Below are positions 1-14,365 of a DNA stretch of 64,000 bases, piece after piece. The translations under genes and the position numbers were made by a program. Under the pieces are notes generated by a model. The model did no database searches, was not told where the DNA came from, and was given only the letters and a program-made list of their open reading frames with translations. The stretch is from Anseranas semipalmata (Eukaryota > Chordata > Aves > Anseriformes > Anseranatidae). The stretch is taken from positions 62,001 through 126,000 of the forward strand of contig VXAA01003390.1 of the NCBI GenBank assembly GCA_013399115.1, in the 5' to 3' direction. Every line of letters starts with the position of its first letter. Position 1 is the first letter of the stretch.

Positions 1-3000
1 GTCTTCCTGAGCAGAAGTTCTCTAAATATCTCAAGCTCAAGCTGCCAGAGTTTCTCAGCATCATTTACCAGAAACTTGCAGTCTCAGTAGCAGTGTTCTG
101 TTCACCCAGTTGTTACATTTCTGCATGCTCTCCATCTATTTATGTTGTGCAAAAAAGCCAAAATCTGTGGAACTATGGAAAAAAAAGTGGATACAGCCTG
201 TAAGTAGTTGAAGCTAATATATAGCAATGAGAAATTTCTTGAATCTGTGAGGCTGATTTGAGTTAAAATCATGTTTTTCTCATAAAGGAAAACCAGACAC
301 AGAAGGATTTTTAATTCTTTCCTGGCTTTGTCAAAGAAATAGGGTTTACCGATCTAACCTTTCAGAACAGCACAGAATAAACTGCCAAATTTGAGGTTCT
401 CCTTACAGCCAAAATATTACTTGCTGCACTGAATTGTTCTTCCAATCTAGATGTAAACAGCTTTTTTACAACAACCACAATTGACCCAAGTCAGTCAATA
501 ATAATGACCCATTCCTCTATTTTCAGGTGATAGACTCAAAATTTGTTGCTTTATAAACTGTCTTCCTGTAAATTTACTAAAAGATTGCTGAAACTGTCTT
601 CCAGTTTTAACAGATTGGTGAAACTTCACATACTGAAACATCAAGCCAAATCATTCTGCCTTTTTTTTTTTTAAACAAATGTCCTTATTTACAACTTACT
701 AGATATCTAGAAATGAAATATTTCAAATTAGAAGATGCATCTTTGCTTTGACACTGCTCCTAACAGTTTGCTTAGTAGATTGTTACTGACTTTTGCAGAA
801 GCATGTAACATAACTGGTCTTTATCCACTGTGCAAATTACATGTTGAATTTAATGCTAACATAGCAAATGAGAATTTGAGGCCAACATGCTTTTATTCTT
901 GAAAGAAGTAAGAGACATGTTATGAATTTTAACTGAATTTGCTTAGACCAACCACTGACAGCCTGCAACAATATGGTTTTCTTATGGTTATGGACTTTGA
1001 AGCTGTGTGTGATTCCAAACCTTGCCACAGCAGATGGAGAGGAGGTTGCTACAACAGAAATCCCAACAGCTGTGTGTTTAATTATGAAGCAGTCTAAGAT
1101 GTGGCCTGCAAAATAGGCAAAGTTGGCCTAAATTGCTGGATTTAGAACACCAGTTGCTCTCTGGTTTAAGTGCCCAAATAGTTAATTTAAAACAGAAGAA
1201 GAACTGCTCCTTTTTTTCAGGACACAAGGAAGAAGAATTCAGCAACTAGAATTGTCATGGAGACTTCAAACTATCCCTTTTTTGTCATTTAAAATCCATG
1301 TTTGTGAGTTTTTAGCTCAATACTATGGGCACTCAGGTAATAGAGAGGGGTTCGGCTCAAATGCCCTTTGCAGCAATTGCTTGGACCTCTTATTTTATGA
1401 TTGGTGATGCAAAATGCATTACCCTTCCTGAGAGCCACAGGATGTGAATTCTGCAATAGCATTCAAACCCAACTCACTGGGATGTTCGTGGGACATCACA
1501 TTATTCAAGCTACACTAAAAAGTTATAGCAGCACTGGCCTGATCTTCCCATAAGACATCTATCTGAATTAAAGTTGGTGTCCCACTGGCTTCTGTAAAAA
1601 GCTTTCTCCTTTAAGTGACAGGAATGCTCTGGTCATGCTTCGCAAGAAGGAAATCAATCTGTTTTGCATTTGGGTATAAGACGTATCATGCTGCCCAATT
1701 CTGCAAAAACTGCAGGGTTAACTGTACAACTGCACAGAAAAATTTGTAAAAAAAATAAGAATTGTGCAATGAGGGAATTGTAAACAGCAACCCCGTTTTC
1801 CTTCCCACAAAGTATCAACAGAAATTCTGGTGTGCCTGTGGGATTAGACAGGTGTTTCGAAGATTTCACTCTCCGATTGAGGGATCTACATGACCTACAT
1901 ACCATCTAAATCCCATCCTAGATATTCATAACCTCTTTTGGACCTTGATCCAGAGCTAGGTCTTTATACTTCAATAAGCAACTGAAAGAACTGTTGATTA
2001 CATAAATATATGCAAGCTGCTGAGAGTGACTCTTTCAGAATACCCACAACTGGAGATCACAGTAACTGAGGTACCACATGCACAGTATACAAAGTGAAAT
2101 ATAAACCAGACTTAGGAAAACACTTAATCTCCAGGAGCAAAAAGAACTAATAAATTCATTAACTTTTACATATGGATCATTTCTCATATAGATGTTTTCT
2201 TGCTGGCAATGTAATGAGCTTACATTTGCCAAAAATAAGAAATCTATTTTATAATGGCATATAGAAGTACAGCGAGTATGAACCCACACGGTTAGACTTA
2301 AAGGTTGAAACTGTTGCTTGGAGAGATGAGAAGTAATCACAAAATAAGCACTCCCTCAGAACCTTATGCTTTCAGGTTTCATGATAATTCAGAATGTCTG
2401 CTCAAATATATACACCTGTCTATTGTTTTTGCTGTCTACCTCGGTCTTTTTCTATACAAGCAGCAAATCCCTATCAGTCTGTTTTTGCAACACAAATGCA
2501 TGAGATTAGTGACTGCAGGAGCAAACAGAATCCGTTTAAATCCTGTAAGACAAGTGAATGATATTACCTCACAAGTATGAAATCTGAGATCTCTTTGCCT
2601 TTAATTTAAAAAACCTGTACCTAATAATCACATTAAAGTCTGTTTGGCATGCCAGACAGCTTTTACTTCCTCTGTTATTTTTACAATTTGAATGTCCTTT
2701 GTAGTTACTGAAATTAATTTATGCCTTTCAGCAAATATTTTTTTTTAACTTTTTTTTTTTTTATCTATAAGGGTAGGCATTGTCAAGTAAAATATGTTGC
2801 TATAATTTCACATCTAAGTGCTTTTTCTCAAGCTTTGAATTCAGCAAAAGCTAACAATCATTGTAAATCTTCATAAGGCTCAGCATTTGTCATATCAAAC
2901 AACGTAATTTTTGCAAAAATAGTAGTCTTGAAATTCTATTCATAATTTATACCATAGAGTGTTCACAGTGTTTAGGAAATTCAAACAACTTTTTATTTTG

Positions 3001-6000
3001 TTTTAAAAGGTCAATTATTTCCTTAAGTATTGGAGGACAGGAATGAGAACTAACCCCGGAGCAACAAATTCAGCAAGGAAAATGGGTCAAAGAACAGATG
3101 TTCAGAGGATGGCAGAGAGCAGTGGTACAGGTAACCAGGTCAGCCGGCAGGAACTCTGATTAGAGTTAACTGAACTCCATTTCCCTTTCATAATCAAAAT
3201 ACTTGAAAATCTAATTTATACCACCAGCCAATTGCAATAAAAATGATTTAAAAAGCTGTAGAAGCTTTCAGTTGTGAAAGCAATAAGATTTCATTATACT
3301 AAGCCAGTTGAAAATTATCTTTATGGGAAAAGATTGATAAATCCCCAATATGCACATATTAAAATGAAAATTAGCAATTTAAATAATTAAACATACTGAT
3401 AAAATGAGCATGACTTCATCTATTTTGGGTTGATTATTCGTTGGCTGTTAAAGGGTGTTTTCCTGAAGAGAGATAAGAAAACAAATATCCTATACTTAAC
3501 GTGACAAAAGTTAGAGTAACAAGCCTTCTCACAGGATGTCTGTGCCATGGTTGCAAGCTTAAACTAGCTGAGCTGAAGAGCACAGGAATATGCTGCAAAG
3601 ATATTTATGCTGGTATTGCATGAGACAGCATGAACAGGAACTGTAGAGCTGCATGAGCTCAGATGCACTACAGTATGGGCACAGCTGTTTACTGCTGGAT
3701 TTTGGCCGGCACTTTCCCACTGTCCTGCATCACGTTGTGTGGACGTATCTGTTCGGACAGGGAATCTGGTAGACATTCCAATATAACAGGTCTTATCGTA
3801 ATTCTTATTTGTGAATACTTTGAGAAAATCACACAATTAACAGACTTAAACACCTTGAAAAAAAACACACATTATTTTAATAGTAGTAGAAAAGAAAAAG
3901 CATCTGAAAGGTTACTTTGTTAGGAATTACTGAATTTAAGAACCGTCAAGCTATGGTATATGCAGTGATTACTAACCAACTATAGTGACTATCTGGCTTT
4001 AATTTTACATTTTTTCAAATGAGTTCACACATGCTTCCAATTGCAGGAAGGTTTTGTTCCCCCCCCTTTCCTCCTAGATAGCTTGCACTTGCTAGTCTAA
4101 TCACAGCCCATATGAAGAGAAGGACCTAACCTCAGGCAGAATCACTGTATCGATGTCGTTTCTTGCAGATGTTTGTCTAACCTGTTTTTTAAAGGCTTTC
4201 AAAGGTGGATACTCCACAGCAGCTTATTCCACTGCTTTATTACGCTTTATTACCCATTTTAATTCTTTGCCCCTCAGTGCCTCACTCTGCAGTCTATGAT
4301 AAAATTTCAGGTAATTACTTCTTGCCCTATAAAACTGATACAGAGCGTAAGCCCCTTCCTTCTTACAGTTCTCTTTTTACATAGTTGAATACTTACATTC
4401 TCAGGTCATATTTTCTTTCAGTTCAACCACATGAATTCCTTCACAATCTTTCCTTGTAGGTAACACTTTAGAGACCTGTTATTCTCCTTATTCTCTTCTG
4501 GACTCTACACTGAATCACGTGTTTAAGTGCAATACTGAAAACTAGACACAAACTAAGGATGTAGATGCAGGTTTACCACCCTCCTGTTTGTATTTTCTCA
4601 GTAAGATGGTTGTCCTTTTCACAAAAACTGGCCATTTGTTGACCAGTATCTAGCTCATTATCTCTTCTAATCCCTGCATTCCTCCTGCTTTTTACAAGCT
4701 ACCCCTAGCTAGTTGTTTGCCACCTTTTACTTGTGAACCTGATCACCATTTTGCCGTTTGTACTTGCATATATTGCCTGTTTAATTTGCCTATTGCAATC
4801 TACAACCCTATTTTTTGCATATTATTTCTCCAATTTGTCCTGACCTTTTTGAATTCTACTCATCTTCCAATACATTTGCAGTTCCTCTTAGCTTTGTAAG
4901 AGTTACAAACAATGAACGCGTTTAAGTAGCTATGCTATTCCATCATCTTTCATTGCCCAGGGCAGAAAAAAAAAAAAAACAACACTAAACCCAGAACACA
5001 GCCTGTTGAATTATTTGATAAATGCCTTCATTTGGACAGTGAACAACTAACGACTTTTGCAAAACCAGTGGGACAGATGTACCACTCCTGCAGTACTGGG
5101 TCCGTAAGGCACACTACTACACTGTCTGATCCAGGAGAGAAAGAGATGAGCAGCTGAAAAGGACAACTTCTGTTGAAATTGAATGTTTGTCTTTAATTAA
5201 TGCCTATTTAACTTCAAATGAAAAAGATCTTGAGGAAACTGTGCTAATATGAAAGATTCAATAGCTAATACTTCCTATTTAGATGAGAATAACATTTGAA
5301 CGTGTGCAAACTGGGTTCTGAGTTATCAAAGTAATGTTCTAGCAAAATCATGGAAGAATTTTCCAAGCAGAACAAACCTCTGGAAATAAACAAGAGACAC
5401 AAACTTTTCAGGCCTTCTTTATATGTGAAAAAAGCAGTGCTAAAACCCCAAGCATTATAAACTTGCTTCACACTATTTACAAAGTCATTAACATAACGCC
5501 AGGAGGAAAATTCAGAATTACGTAAAAAACTCCAAAACAGATAAAAACACAAAACTAAGTTAAAACAATGCTAAGAAGCTGAAGAATGGACAAAAGCCAA
5601 GAACACTCACCTCAAGTCACTTAATTCTGCTTAAAAAAATGCCACTGGGAACTAACACAGTTTGATATAGGAATTTATTTTTAAAAAAAGGAAAGAGTGA
5701 TTTAAAATGCAATTTGTTTGGGGTGGTTAGGAGGAGTGAATTTCACTGATGCCATTCTGGTATATAGGAATGATTTCAGCTTATTCTTTAAAAGGAAGCG
5801 ACAATGGAAAGATCATTTAGGATGGCACTAATTTGAACTGGTTTTATGAACACCCATTTATCTATTCTACTGTTAAAAAGGGCTTGAAAGCTTAAAAATC
5901 ACATGGAAACAAACACACTATCCCCTGTAAATCCCTTTTATAGTTCTCTAACCGTGAAAAGAAAACCAAAACTTATTGCTCTTGATACTTTACAGGACGA

Positions 6001-8469
6001 AAAACAAGCAGAAAGTGACCTTAAGTTTTTAAAAAGTGCTTCCTGTGTCCCAGAAAACGTCAGAAAACCAAACTCAAATTTGCCCTGGAATTTTTATTTA
6101 TTTATTATGATCTAGTGCATTTGCCAGATAACACACTTCAGACTCTCTCTGGCTTGACTAATGTCAAATTAGCTGTAAGCAAGGGAATCCAAAACTGTGC
6201 TGCACAAGCTATTTCATAACAGTACCTCACGTGCAAAAACTTATCCCCCTGCACCTCTTCAGTGGAAACAGGGAGCAGTTGTTTGGACAGGAAACACTGC
6301 CTGCACACGTGAACACCTTCTTCTATGCATGAAGTTTAACAAAACCAGGAGTTATTTCTGCAGCTCTAGCATAACATTTTTTTATTCAGCTATGGTGATG
6401 ACCAAGCAAAATAAGCTTAGGAATCCTTTCTGTAAACTTACATTCTATTCTACGCCCCCTTCAACAAGTATAAAGGATAAGCTGCAGATATTGTCCAACA
6501 GCTGAACAGATACACCTGAAGTAGTTCCCAGTTTCACCATTTCTGATACTGATGCAGTAACAGTTTGAGATACAGAGAAAAGTTTCCAGGAAGCTTTTGT
6601 TTAAGTGTTTCCTTTTAAAACCTAATCACTGTAACTCTGTGCAATGTGATGATAAAAGGACCAGAAACACTAATAAGTAGTCTATGTCAGGAAAGCTGAT
6701 CTAGCATTATCAACAGTGAGAAATTTTTAGAGAAATTAAAAATTGTGTGGAGAACACTTACATTAATCATATAGTTTCATTAGTGGAAGTAAGAAGGTTT
6801 ACACTCAGACTTTTCTTCACACACAAATATCCCTGAAAATTCCTTTTTTTTTTTTCATACAAGAAAATGACAGCTCTTAGAACACAGACCGTTCTTTCAT
6901 TTCTTTATCCAATTCTCTGAAAAGAAGAATATGCTGTTGAGGACTTCTCGCCTCATGGAAGAAGCAAGTGAGCTTCATTTTTCTTTCCAGCACTGGATGT
7001 GTGCAAGTGTGGTGTCCAAATATATTATGCAAAGGACTCTTAATAAAGAATGTTTTTATATCTGCTTCAAGGAATAAAACAGAAAATGGGTGCAAGAGGA
7101 AGTCTTAAAATGACATCAGTTTTGTGATGGGCATAATGTGGAAGCATTCCACATATTTGTATTGTCAGTAACCATCAAATTCATCCTTTTTGAAGACAAT
7201 CTCAAAGATCTATCCCATGCATGCTGCACACTATCAATTCATGTGAAATATTTTTGCTATTAGAATCTGCTTAGTAAAATGTAGCAGCTTTGTAATAGTC
7301 AGTCCACTTCAGTATTATGATGAACACTAAACAGAATCTAATCAGAGCAAACAAAAAAGAATCAATTTCATTTGCATAACAGGTTTGTAACTTCTTGCTT
7401 ACATTCTCTTATTATTTGCAAATAATATGTCTTGTTCTAAAATGATAGGAATGCAAATGGCTCGTTTACCAGTATAAATGAGTAATAGAACTCTATAGGT
7501 GCATTAAATCTCTAAAAGTAACTTCTAAAAATATCTTTTTGTGATTGCATCAACAAGAAAAAAAAAACCAAACACTTAAGTATTCAAATTGCCCTGAATA
7601 TTATAGTGGGTTATCTTTCACTCTAGCTAGAGGCTTTGTTTCCCATTATTTAAGATAATTCCTGAAATATAATAAATGAAGAATATCTAAGGTCAAAACG
7701 TACATCAACAGATTTAAACATTATTCTCATTAACCCCTCCAAAGCCTATAAAATAGGGTCAGCTGAAGGGGCTTTCAAATGGTCCTCAGCAGACACTACA
7801 TCATGTTCTAGTGATCTATTGCTTGAAAAGGAAAAGTCTTTTACAGCCTGGCCCCTAAGGGTTTTATGATCATAACACTTAAAATCCATAAGTACAAGCT
7901 TTCTTTGATATGTGGTACAATACTATAAAATATGAATTAACAAGGATATTAATCATTTTACACCATATTATTACCCATGCTATAATCTAGAAAAATAGAC
8001 TGAAATAGTATCATATGCACAACTTGTTTTAAAGTTTGCAGTGATACTTCAGTTTAATTAATGGAAACCACCTGTCTAAACACCATTAGCTCATCTATGC
8101 TTTATAAAGACTGGCTTAAAACAGAAATGTAATCTTTAACCAAGTCCCACAAATATTCGCTTGCAGTTAAAGGAGGTGACTACAAAACCTGAAGTGGCAT
8201 TGTTTTTCTGTTACTGGGTTACAGTAGCTCGAGTCTCCAAGCACCAGAATCCCCCATACAGCTGATCAGTTACAGCTGTTAATTGTGGAGCGAGAAACTG
8301 GCTGACATCTGCTTCTTGCATAGTTAGTTAATGGTTCACTTCCAGGTCCTAAAAGGATTGTAGCCTCTCTCAAAAGACAATGTCAGCCCCCATATATGTC
8401 TGCCTTCTACACTGCCTGTCTTGTTCTGGTTTGTCACTCTCTCTACAATGCAAATCTGAGTGAACTCAC
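1..8469. other. DNAJC1 intron sequence downstream of the SANT1 exon
   Basis: No coding exon was found on either strand. I looked on the minus strand for the residues that follow SANT1 in the mammalian protein (a TKAKQLKDSV-like start) and for the second SANT domain (QYPRG, RWDKIA) and saw neither, so the next exon should lie below base 1. The stretch is AT-rich unique DNA with short homopolymers (for example T runs near 661-672 and 2731-2763) and one recognisable old LINE at about 4.1-5.07 kb. Short ATG-started frames are no longer than expected by chance. Confidence 0.75.
4090..5065 (-). mobile_element. Ancient CR1-superfamily LINE fragment, 3' part
   Basis: Read on the plus strand, the segment follows the order of landmarks in the reverse complement of sauropsid CR1-type LINEs. 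In order these are a stretch like 'aacctgttcttaaa..cc', then 'ggagattccacaacctcc', 'tctggactct', 'gaactggacacaa', 'tttgcatttgtcc..ttgaattt' and 'ccagtttgtcc..ttttgaatt'. It ends near 5030-5050 with the equivalent of 'gactgtgaaccactgataac'. The element therefore lies on the minus strand, with its 3' side near 4090 and a 5' truncation near 5065. Divergence is high and frames are broken, so it is an inactive fossil, older than the typical chicken CR1 subfamilies. The match is from memory of the family; a repeat library search would fix the subfamily and ends. Confidence 0.75.
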
Positions 8470-8589
8470 ATCTGCCACTGATCGACCCAATTCGTGAGCA
8501 ATCTTTTCCCATCGACCTGGGGTCCCCCCTGGGAACTTAACCATACTTCTTGTCAGCTGGCTGAGGTCCTCTTCTGTCCATTCAGGTGC
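8470..8589 (-). CDS. DNAJC1: DNAJC1 exon encoding the first SANT/Myb domain
   Basis: This 120-nt exon encodes 40 residues beginning APEWTEEDLSQL and ending HELGRSVAD. It is the first SANT/Myb-like domain, with the tryptophans of WTEEDL and RWEKIA in the usual first and second helices and a GGTPG turn between. The acceptor is a pyrimidine-rich tract ending in 'ttttacag'. The donor is GAT|gtgagt. Both ends are phase 0, matching the mammalian protein, where the following residues begin V-T/S. In DNAJC1 the SANT domains are cytosolic and serve protein binding rather than DNA binding (family knowledge). It is the last in-window exon in transcript order. The C-terminal exons with the second SANT domain are not in the window. 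Confidence 0.96.
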
Positions 8590-11500
8590 CTGTAAAACAT
8601 TTGTAAAACATTCATTACACTGGGATATTGGACATATTTCTGTGAGGTAATATACTGGAAAAAATCTTCACATGAATTAATCAAATCTTGTAAAAAAAAA
8701 ATACAATGTAATAGTTTCAAATATCTAGGTACCATCTCCCTGTTTGATTGCAGAAAATGCATACGAACAACAGAGCAATAGTAAGGTATTAAAAATCCTT
8801 AACACATGAAAAATGCGTTTTGTATATTACATACATTAATCCATTTAATCTATATTAGCACATTTATACAATGTATATAACACTATAAAATTGCAGTAAA
8901 GATCAAAAGCATCAATACTTTTATTAGAGATTAAATCACAGTTTAAGATACAAAATTTTAAATATTTCTGTAATTTCATATGTAAGTTTTTTTTTCAGCA
9001 AAGAAAAAATCCTCATTTTTGTATTTAAAAAAGCCCCTAAATAAAACAGAACAGTCATTTCAGCTTTTAGCCACTGTAATCATCATATGTTTTAGCATTC
9101 TTGTATGATTCAGGAATGAAATCTGTTGATTCTAATATTCAGTTATGACTATTAAACCACCCCCACAACATCCCCAGCAACAAAACACCACAAACAGGAT
9201 GCTTCTACAATCCAATAACCAAAATATATTAAAATGTTGTACTCTAACTACGTAAGACAATCTGTTAGAAATAACTGTGTTCATAATGGCCAAATAAAAG
9301 TGAACAAAGCAAGGGAGCGCACAATTACAGCAGCTTAAGCCATGAAATCTTGCTTGCCTCAGAAGGCAAGACACAGTAACCATCTCTGACATTTGCAGCA
9401 TTTTTGGCGACATCTGCAGAGCTGAATCTTTGTTACAATCAGTAGTTTGCCATTTTATTTATTTTTAAGGAATTCCTTATGACATACCTCTCCTGATCAC
9501 CATTTCCGATAATGAACAGCACATATCAAGCAGTTTGCATTACAGAGCCATCAGCACAGAACAACAGTCAGAGGTGAGTGACCCCAGGGACCATCTCCAC
9601 AACTACAGCAAAGCTTCTCCCTGACACTAATCCTGCCTGTCATTCTCCCACTGTGCTCTAACCACACTGACATCCGCCTGCCGCACTGCAAGCTTAACTG
9701 GGCCCTTCCTGACTTTTTACTGTCTCCCCCAATCAATGGTTCAAGCGTGCTCTTTTCACCATGTCCAAATGGCAGCTTCACTCATAATCAAAGTGCATTG
9801 CTCCTGTTAAAGGGCTTCCCGAAAGGCTCCACCATTTGCATTCATTTGCAAAGCAAACTACTTTTATTCACTTTGTTCTGCTATCAAGAGTGTTCCCTGA
9901 AGCAGATAAATTGGCATAAATACAACCTGCCACTTAAAAGACAGTAAATAATAGCCAATAGTAGCAAGGATTTCATCAATCGTCCTAGTTTGGATCCATG
10001 TAGTCCTTTATTCAATGTTGAAAGCCTCAGACATTCATATTTGTATAGTTTTTAATATAAGTATAACATATATTTGAGTCATCACAGATAATTCAAGATG
10101 CATAAGTAATGTGTGTATGTCACAGATCTCTCACATACGTTACACGCATATTCCTACAATCACACTATGGCCTATAGAAGAAATGGTAAATAAATAGCAA
10201 ATCTCCACACTGCACAATAACCTTCTTACTTTTATTGTATTAAGCAAGTTAATATACTCCATATAATATTTTATTCTGAGATATTTCCCTGAGATTTTTA
10301 GAACGGAAGGTTTGGGGTAATGTTCTACTTGATGAAAATTTTCATCACTATCATTTAAATAATGAATTCTTCTCATGTTTTGGTCAAAAACATTTTATTC
10401 AAAAAGCAGTCAAATCTCATACCTCAAAATTAGCCTTAATATGCAGTTTACTGTAATTTTCTGTTTAATTTGTATTAAAACTGGTTTTTGTTTGTTTTTA
10501 GGTAAATTCACAGCTACTCTTTCTTACCACAGCCAAAGCATATCTAAGCAATTACACATGGACATCAAGATGATCTTTTCAGTGACGTACACACTTCAGA
10601 AGCTTTCTGATAAGTTGCTTTTTCAGACTTCTTGGTAAGCTTTGTTTTTTCTCTGTGCTCAGAACTTTACTAACCACTTGTAATATTACAGAATTCATTT
10701 TATCATCTTAAATAATGGACTAAAGTATAATCATTCTGTAGATCTGAAACTAATTATATAGCCAACTCACAGCACAAGAATTCATTAGCTAAATTAAAAT
10801 ATCAACTGATTAATCTTATTTCAAGCTGACAATTCTAGAACATAAAGATCTGAAACATCTATAAATTTGGAAAATCTTTGAAAAAGCTTTTAGGAAATCC
10901 ACCCGTAACTGCTAAAGCTGTAAAGAGCTTTTGTGAATTTGCAATTCCTCAGCAACAGTTAATTGTGTCTTCAGATGCAACAGCGCCTACTGTGATCCAA
11001 CTACTAAAAGCAGCTATGAGGGTGGTCATGGTGTGAATGTATTCTCCCTGTTCTAATCTGTAGCCAACTGTAGCTGCGAGAGTCAAATAAATGCATAAAC
11101 ATACTGCTTTGTCACCTAAAACCATGTGTGTCCAATATTACTGAAACACTGGGCCAAAATTCATCTCTACAGTAAAGCAATGGAAGACACCACATGGTGA
11201 GGGGACAGCTGTTGTTACTACACAAGCATTCAGATTTTGCATCAAGAAAGCCCCGTTCTGGGATTAACTTCCCATACTGAATACAAAATTAAAAGTACAG
11301 AGTTACAGTCTACAGTCTTGAGAATGATAATAAACTACAAATGTAAACATAAAAAATTCATAGCGTTCCCTTAAATAATAATCCCTTAACATGGTTTATC
11401 ATATTTAACTGGCAATATTGGAGGATTAGTTCACCCAAACCACTATGGACCTTCTATAGCAAAGAAATACGAATGTGGCTTATTGTTTACCATCACTCTT

Positions 11501-14326
11501 ATGCATGCATCTGCACATAGCAATTTCATAATATCTCTTTCAGCATAACAAAATTTACACTATTAGGAATTAAAAAAAAAAATACAAGAAGCTCTATTTT
11601 CAATGACATGAAAAGCAAATTTTTAGACAACAAAGTATTTGTTATCAAGAAAACAGTATGACATGTTTAGACCTGTTAACATTAATAAGTATAAAACTAC
11701 ATAATATTTTATTGACAAAATTGGGAAGCTGCTAGTATTTGAGAGTTTATAAAAAAAGTTTAAAAGGTATTTATATTGATTTGACAATAAGAGATAATTG
11801 GATTTCTTAGATTAAATTTCAGCTTTAGACTTTTTCTTCCTGTTATCAATACACTGTTAAATTCTTCAGTTAAAATCAAAGTTGTATGGAAATTTGGATA
11901 ATATTTTAAATCTGGCCAGAACTTTGCGCTGTGCATCATCTAATTTCGGTAGTTTACTGATTTTAGCATGTTTAGACAATGATCTTGCAAATAAACCATA
12001 AGGCAGTGAGTACTTAAAAGTATCTGTGGAAATGTTTGTAGTACAAGGGTCCTAATAAACTCACAAAAAGTTTTGCAATTCAGGATACATTTAACGTACA
12101 AGCAGTTGGTGTTTCTATCCACTAACCATTAGAACAGAATGAAGAAGTTTTGCTGATTTAATTTCTTATCCATAGTCTTATTTTTCTCACATTATTCTTT
12201 CATATTTTTAAATTTTCTTGCTTTACCTGTAAGAAGTCTGAAGTCATTCTTTTATCAAGTCTCATACACATCTGGCATTGTGATCCAGCTGTTTGCTGAA
12301 CACAAAACATCTGCTAAAATTCTAAAGATCTGTTCTGAAGCTCTAAAGATCTGCTAAATTATTAATGATCTGAATTCATATTCAAAGCCACAACATGTTC
12401 ACATAACCCTTTGGTCCTTCAAAGCTCTTCGTCAAATCCAACTTCTACTAGGAAAATTTTTATTAAGTGAGCCAACAGAAAACAAAGACAGCTATACTGT
12501 TTCAGACCAATGGTCAAGCTAGGTCAGTAAGCTCATAATTAGTGCTCAGGGAGTGCAGCTGCAGAAAACTTTAACATATACTTTGTGATAACAAGGAGGA
12601 CTCTGTTTATCATTTATCCTTTCCAGTCCCACTCTCTTTGAAAAAACAGGGGCCATATGCAGATACCGACAGTCAGAGGGAGGCAAGCATATATGTTACC
12701 CATACTTTCCCTAACATTTTCCCTACCTCCAATTATTTTCAGACCAAGGAATTTCTTTAGCCTGATTCGTTTTATCTGTTTAGTAACCCTCAATGAATCT
12801 CTCTTTCAGTGGTTTGTCCAGTCTTCCCCAAACTATCTAAACTTTCTGGATTTGTGATATAGCCTTCATGAGGAGCTGCACACATCTACAAACCATTCTG
12901 CAAAGAATTGCCTTATTTTTTCTGTTTTGAACCCGGTTTGAATCAATGGTTTTGAACCATTTGAGTGGTAAATCTTACGCTCTTTTGCATAAGCTTTCCA
13001 TTTTCTGAAGCTTTTTTCCCCACTCAAGCAGCTATCTTCACTTTTTAGTCTCACACATGAATAATAATTCCAGTAAAATGGGTGTATCTGAGATTCTTCC
13101 ACTGACTACCATGTTGATGATACACAAGTTTGACATTTTTTGAAAACCTTGAAGCATTCTGTTCATCCATCCTAATTGCATGTTAATAGATTATTTTTAA
13201 ACATTGAAAAATAGAAAGCTCTAAGTTTACACTGAGAATTTAAACATATATGTTTAAATTATTTTATTATTTTTTTTTTATGTTTAAATTTTGGTAGAAA
13301 CCAAAATTCAAATATATTCATAACTGTATATTGTCAATGTGACAGCTCTCCTGTGTTTTTAGGGAAGCAATTTCCATCTATTCAGAAACTTCAACTAAAA
13401 TCTGTATTTTAAAGGACACTTCACGGTTAATGCGGGTCAAAAAAAAGAATTATTATTCAGCTCATTCCTAAGCTGTATATCTGTATGCATCTATATATGG
13501 GTACATATATATATATATATATAATTATATTTATTGCTTCCTTAGCCTCTGGCAGGCAGGCAACCACTGGTAGTATTACATGGTGCTGCCAGGCTATTCA
13601 CAGACATATAATAAGCCACACCCTAACATTGAAAAATTTGTGTTCCGAAAGACAGACAAAAAGGAGGGGAGGAGGATGAGAGGTAAATATAAATCAAGCT
13701 AAGCAGCAGCTACATGAAGCAGTAAGACCATTTTTAAAGTTGTAACTATATTCAGAAAGTTGCGTATACTCCAAAACAGTAGTAATCAGTCATCTGACAG
13801 AAAAAATGGCAAACTGACTTAAAAATGAAACACTGGATGAGCTATATACTCACAAGATGATTGCTATTATACTAGATTCATGTTAATGTCTGTGGCTTTC
13901 ACTTCTAGCCATTGGCCCTCTATGTCTTCCTCCTAGACTGAACAGCCCTTCAACACCAAATATTTTCTCCCATGAAGGTACCTGCTAAAGCCAAAAAATA
14001 ATAAATACATACGGCTAGAGAGAGATCCTTTACAGCAATACACTGCCTAAAAAGGGCAGCTGCTCTACAATTCATTTTATGTTTTCACACTTGAGGTTCT
14101 ACCAGGCTTTGATTCTAGATTTAATATGAAGCTCTCTAACACACAGTAGTTAACATGACCAAATACATACAGGAATGTTTCAAATACCTACCTACATTTC
14201 CATAATGCAATCTGAATATTCTTCCTATACAGTAGACAGTTTTCAAAAACATGAAAAATAATTCAAATTATGACATTTTCATGGCTTTTGAAATGAAAAT
14301 TTTCTGTATTATTTATACAAAACCCA

Positions 14327-14365
<39 letters not shown>

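Noticed and set aside
5903..6115. 70-codon plus-strand frame starting METNTLSPVN
   Set aside because: The composition is somewhat protein-like, but there is no homologue, splice context or promoter. It is within chance expectation for 64 kb of AT-rich DNA.
1..8469. Search for the C-terminal DNAJC1 exons
   Set aside because: No minus-strand sequence resembling the residues after SANT1, or the second SANT domain, was found.
9551..9781. GC-richer patch near the SANT1 exon with an 'agaggtgagt' donor-like word on the plus strand
   Set aside because: There is no matching acceptor or recognisable peptide, and the orientation is opposite to DNAJC1. A single donor-like word is expected by chance.
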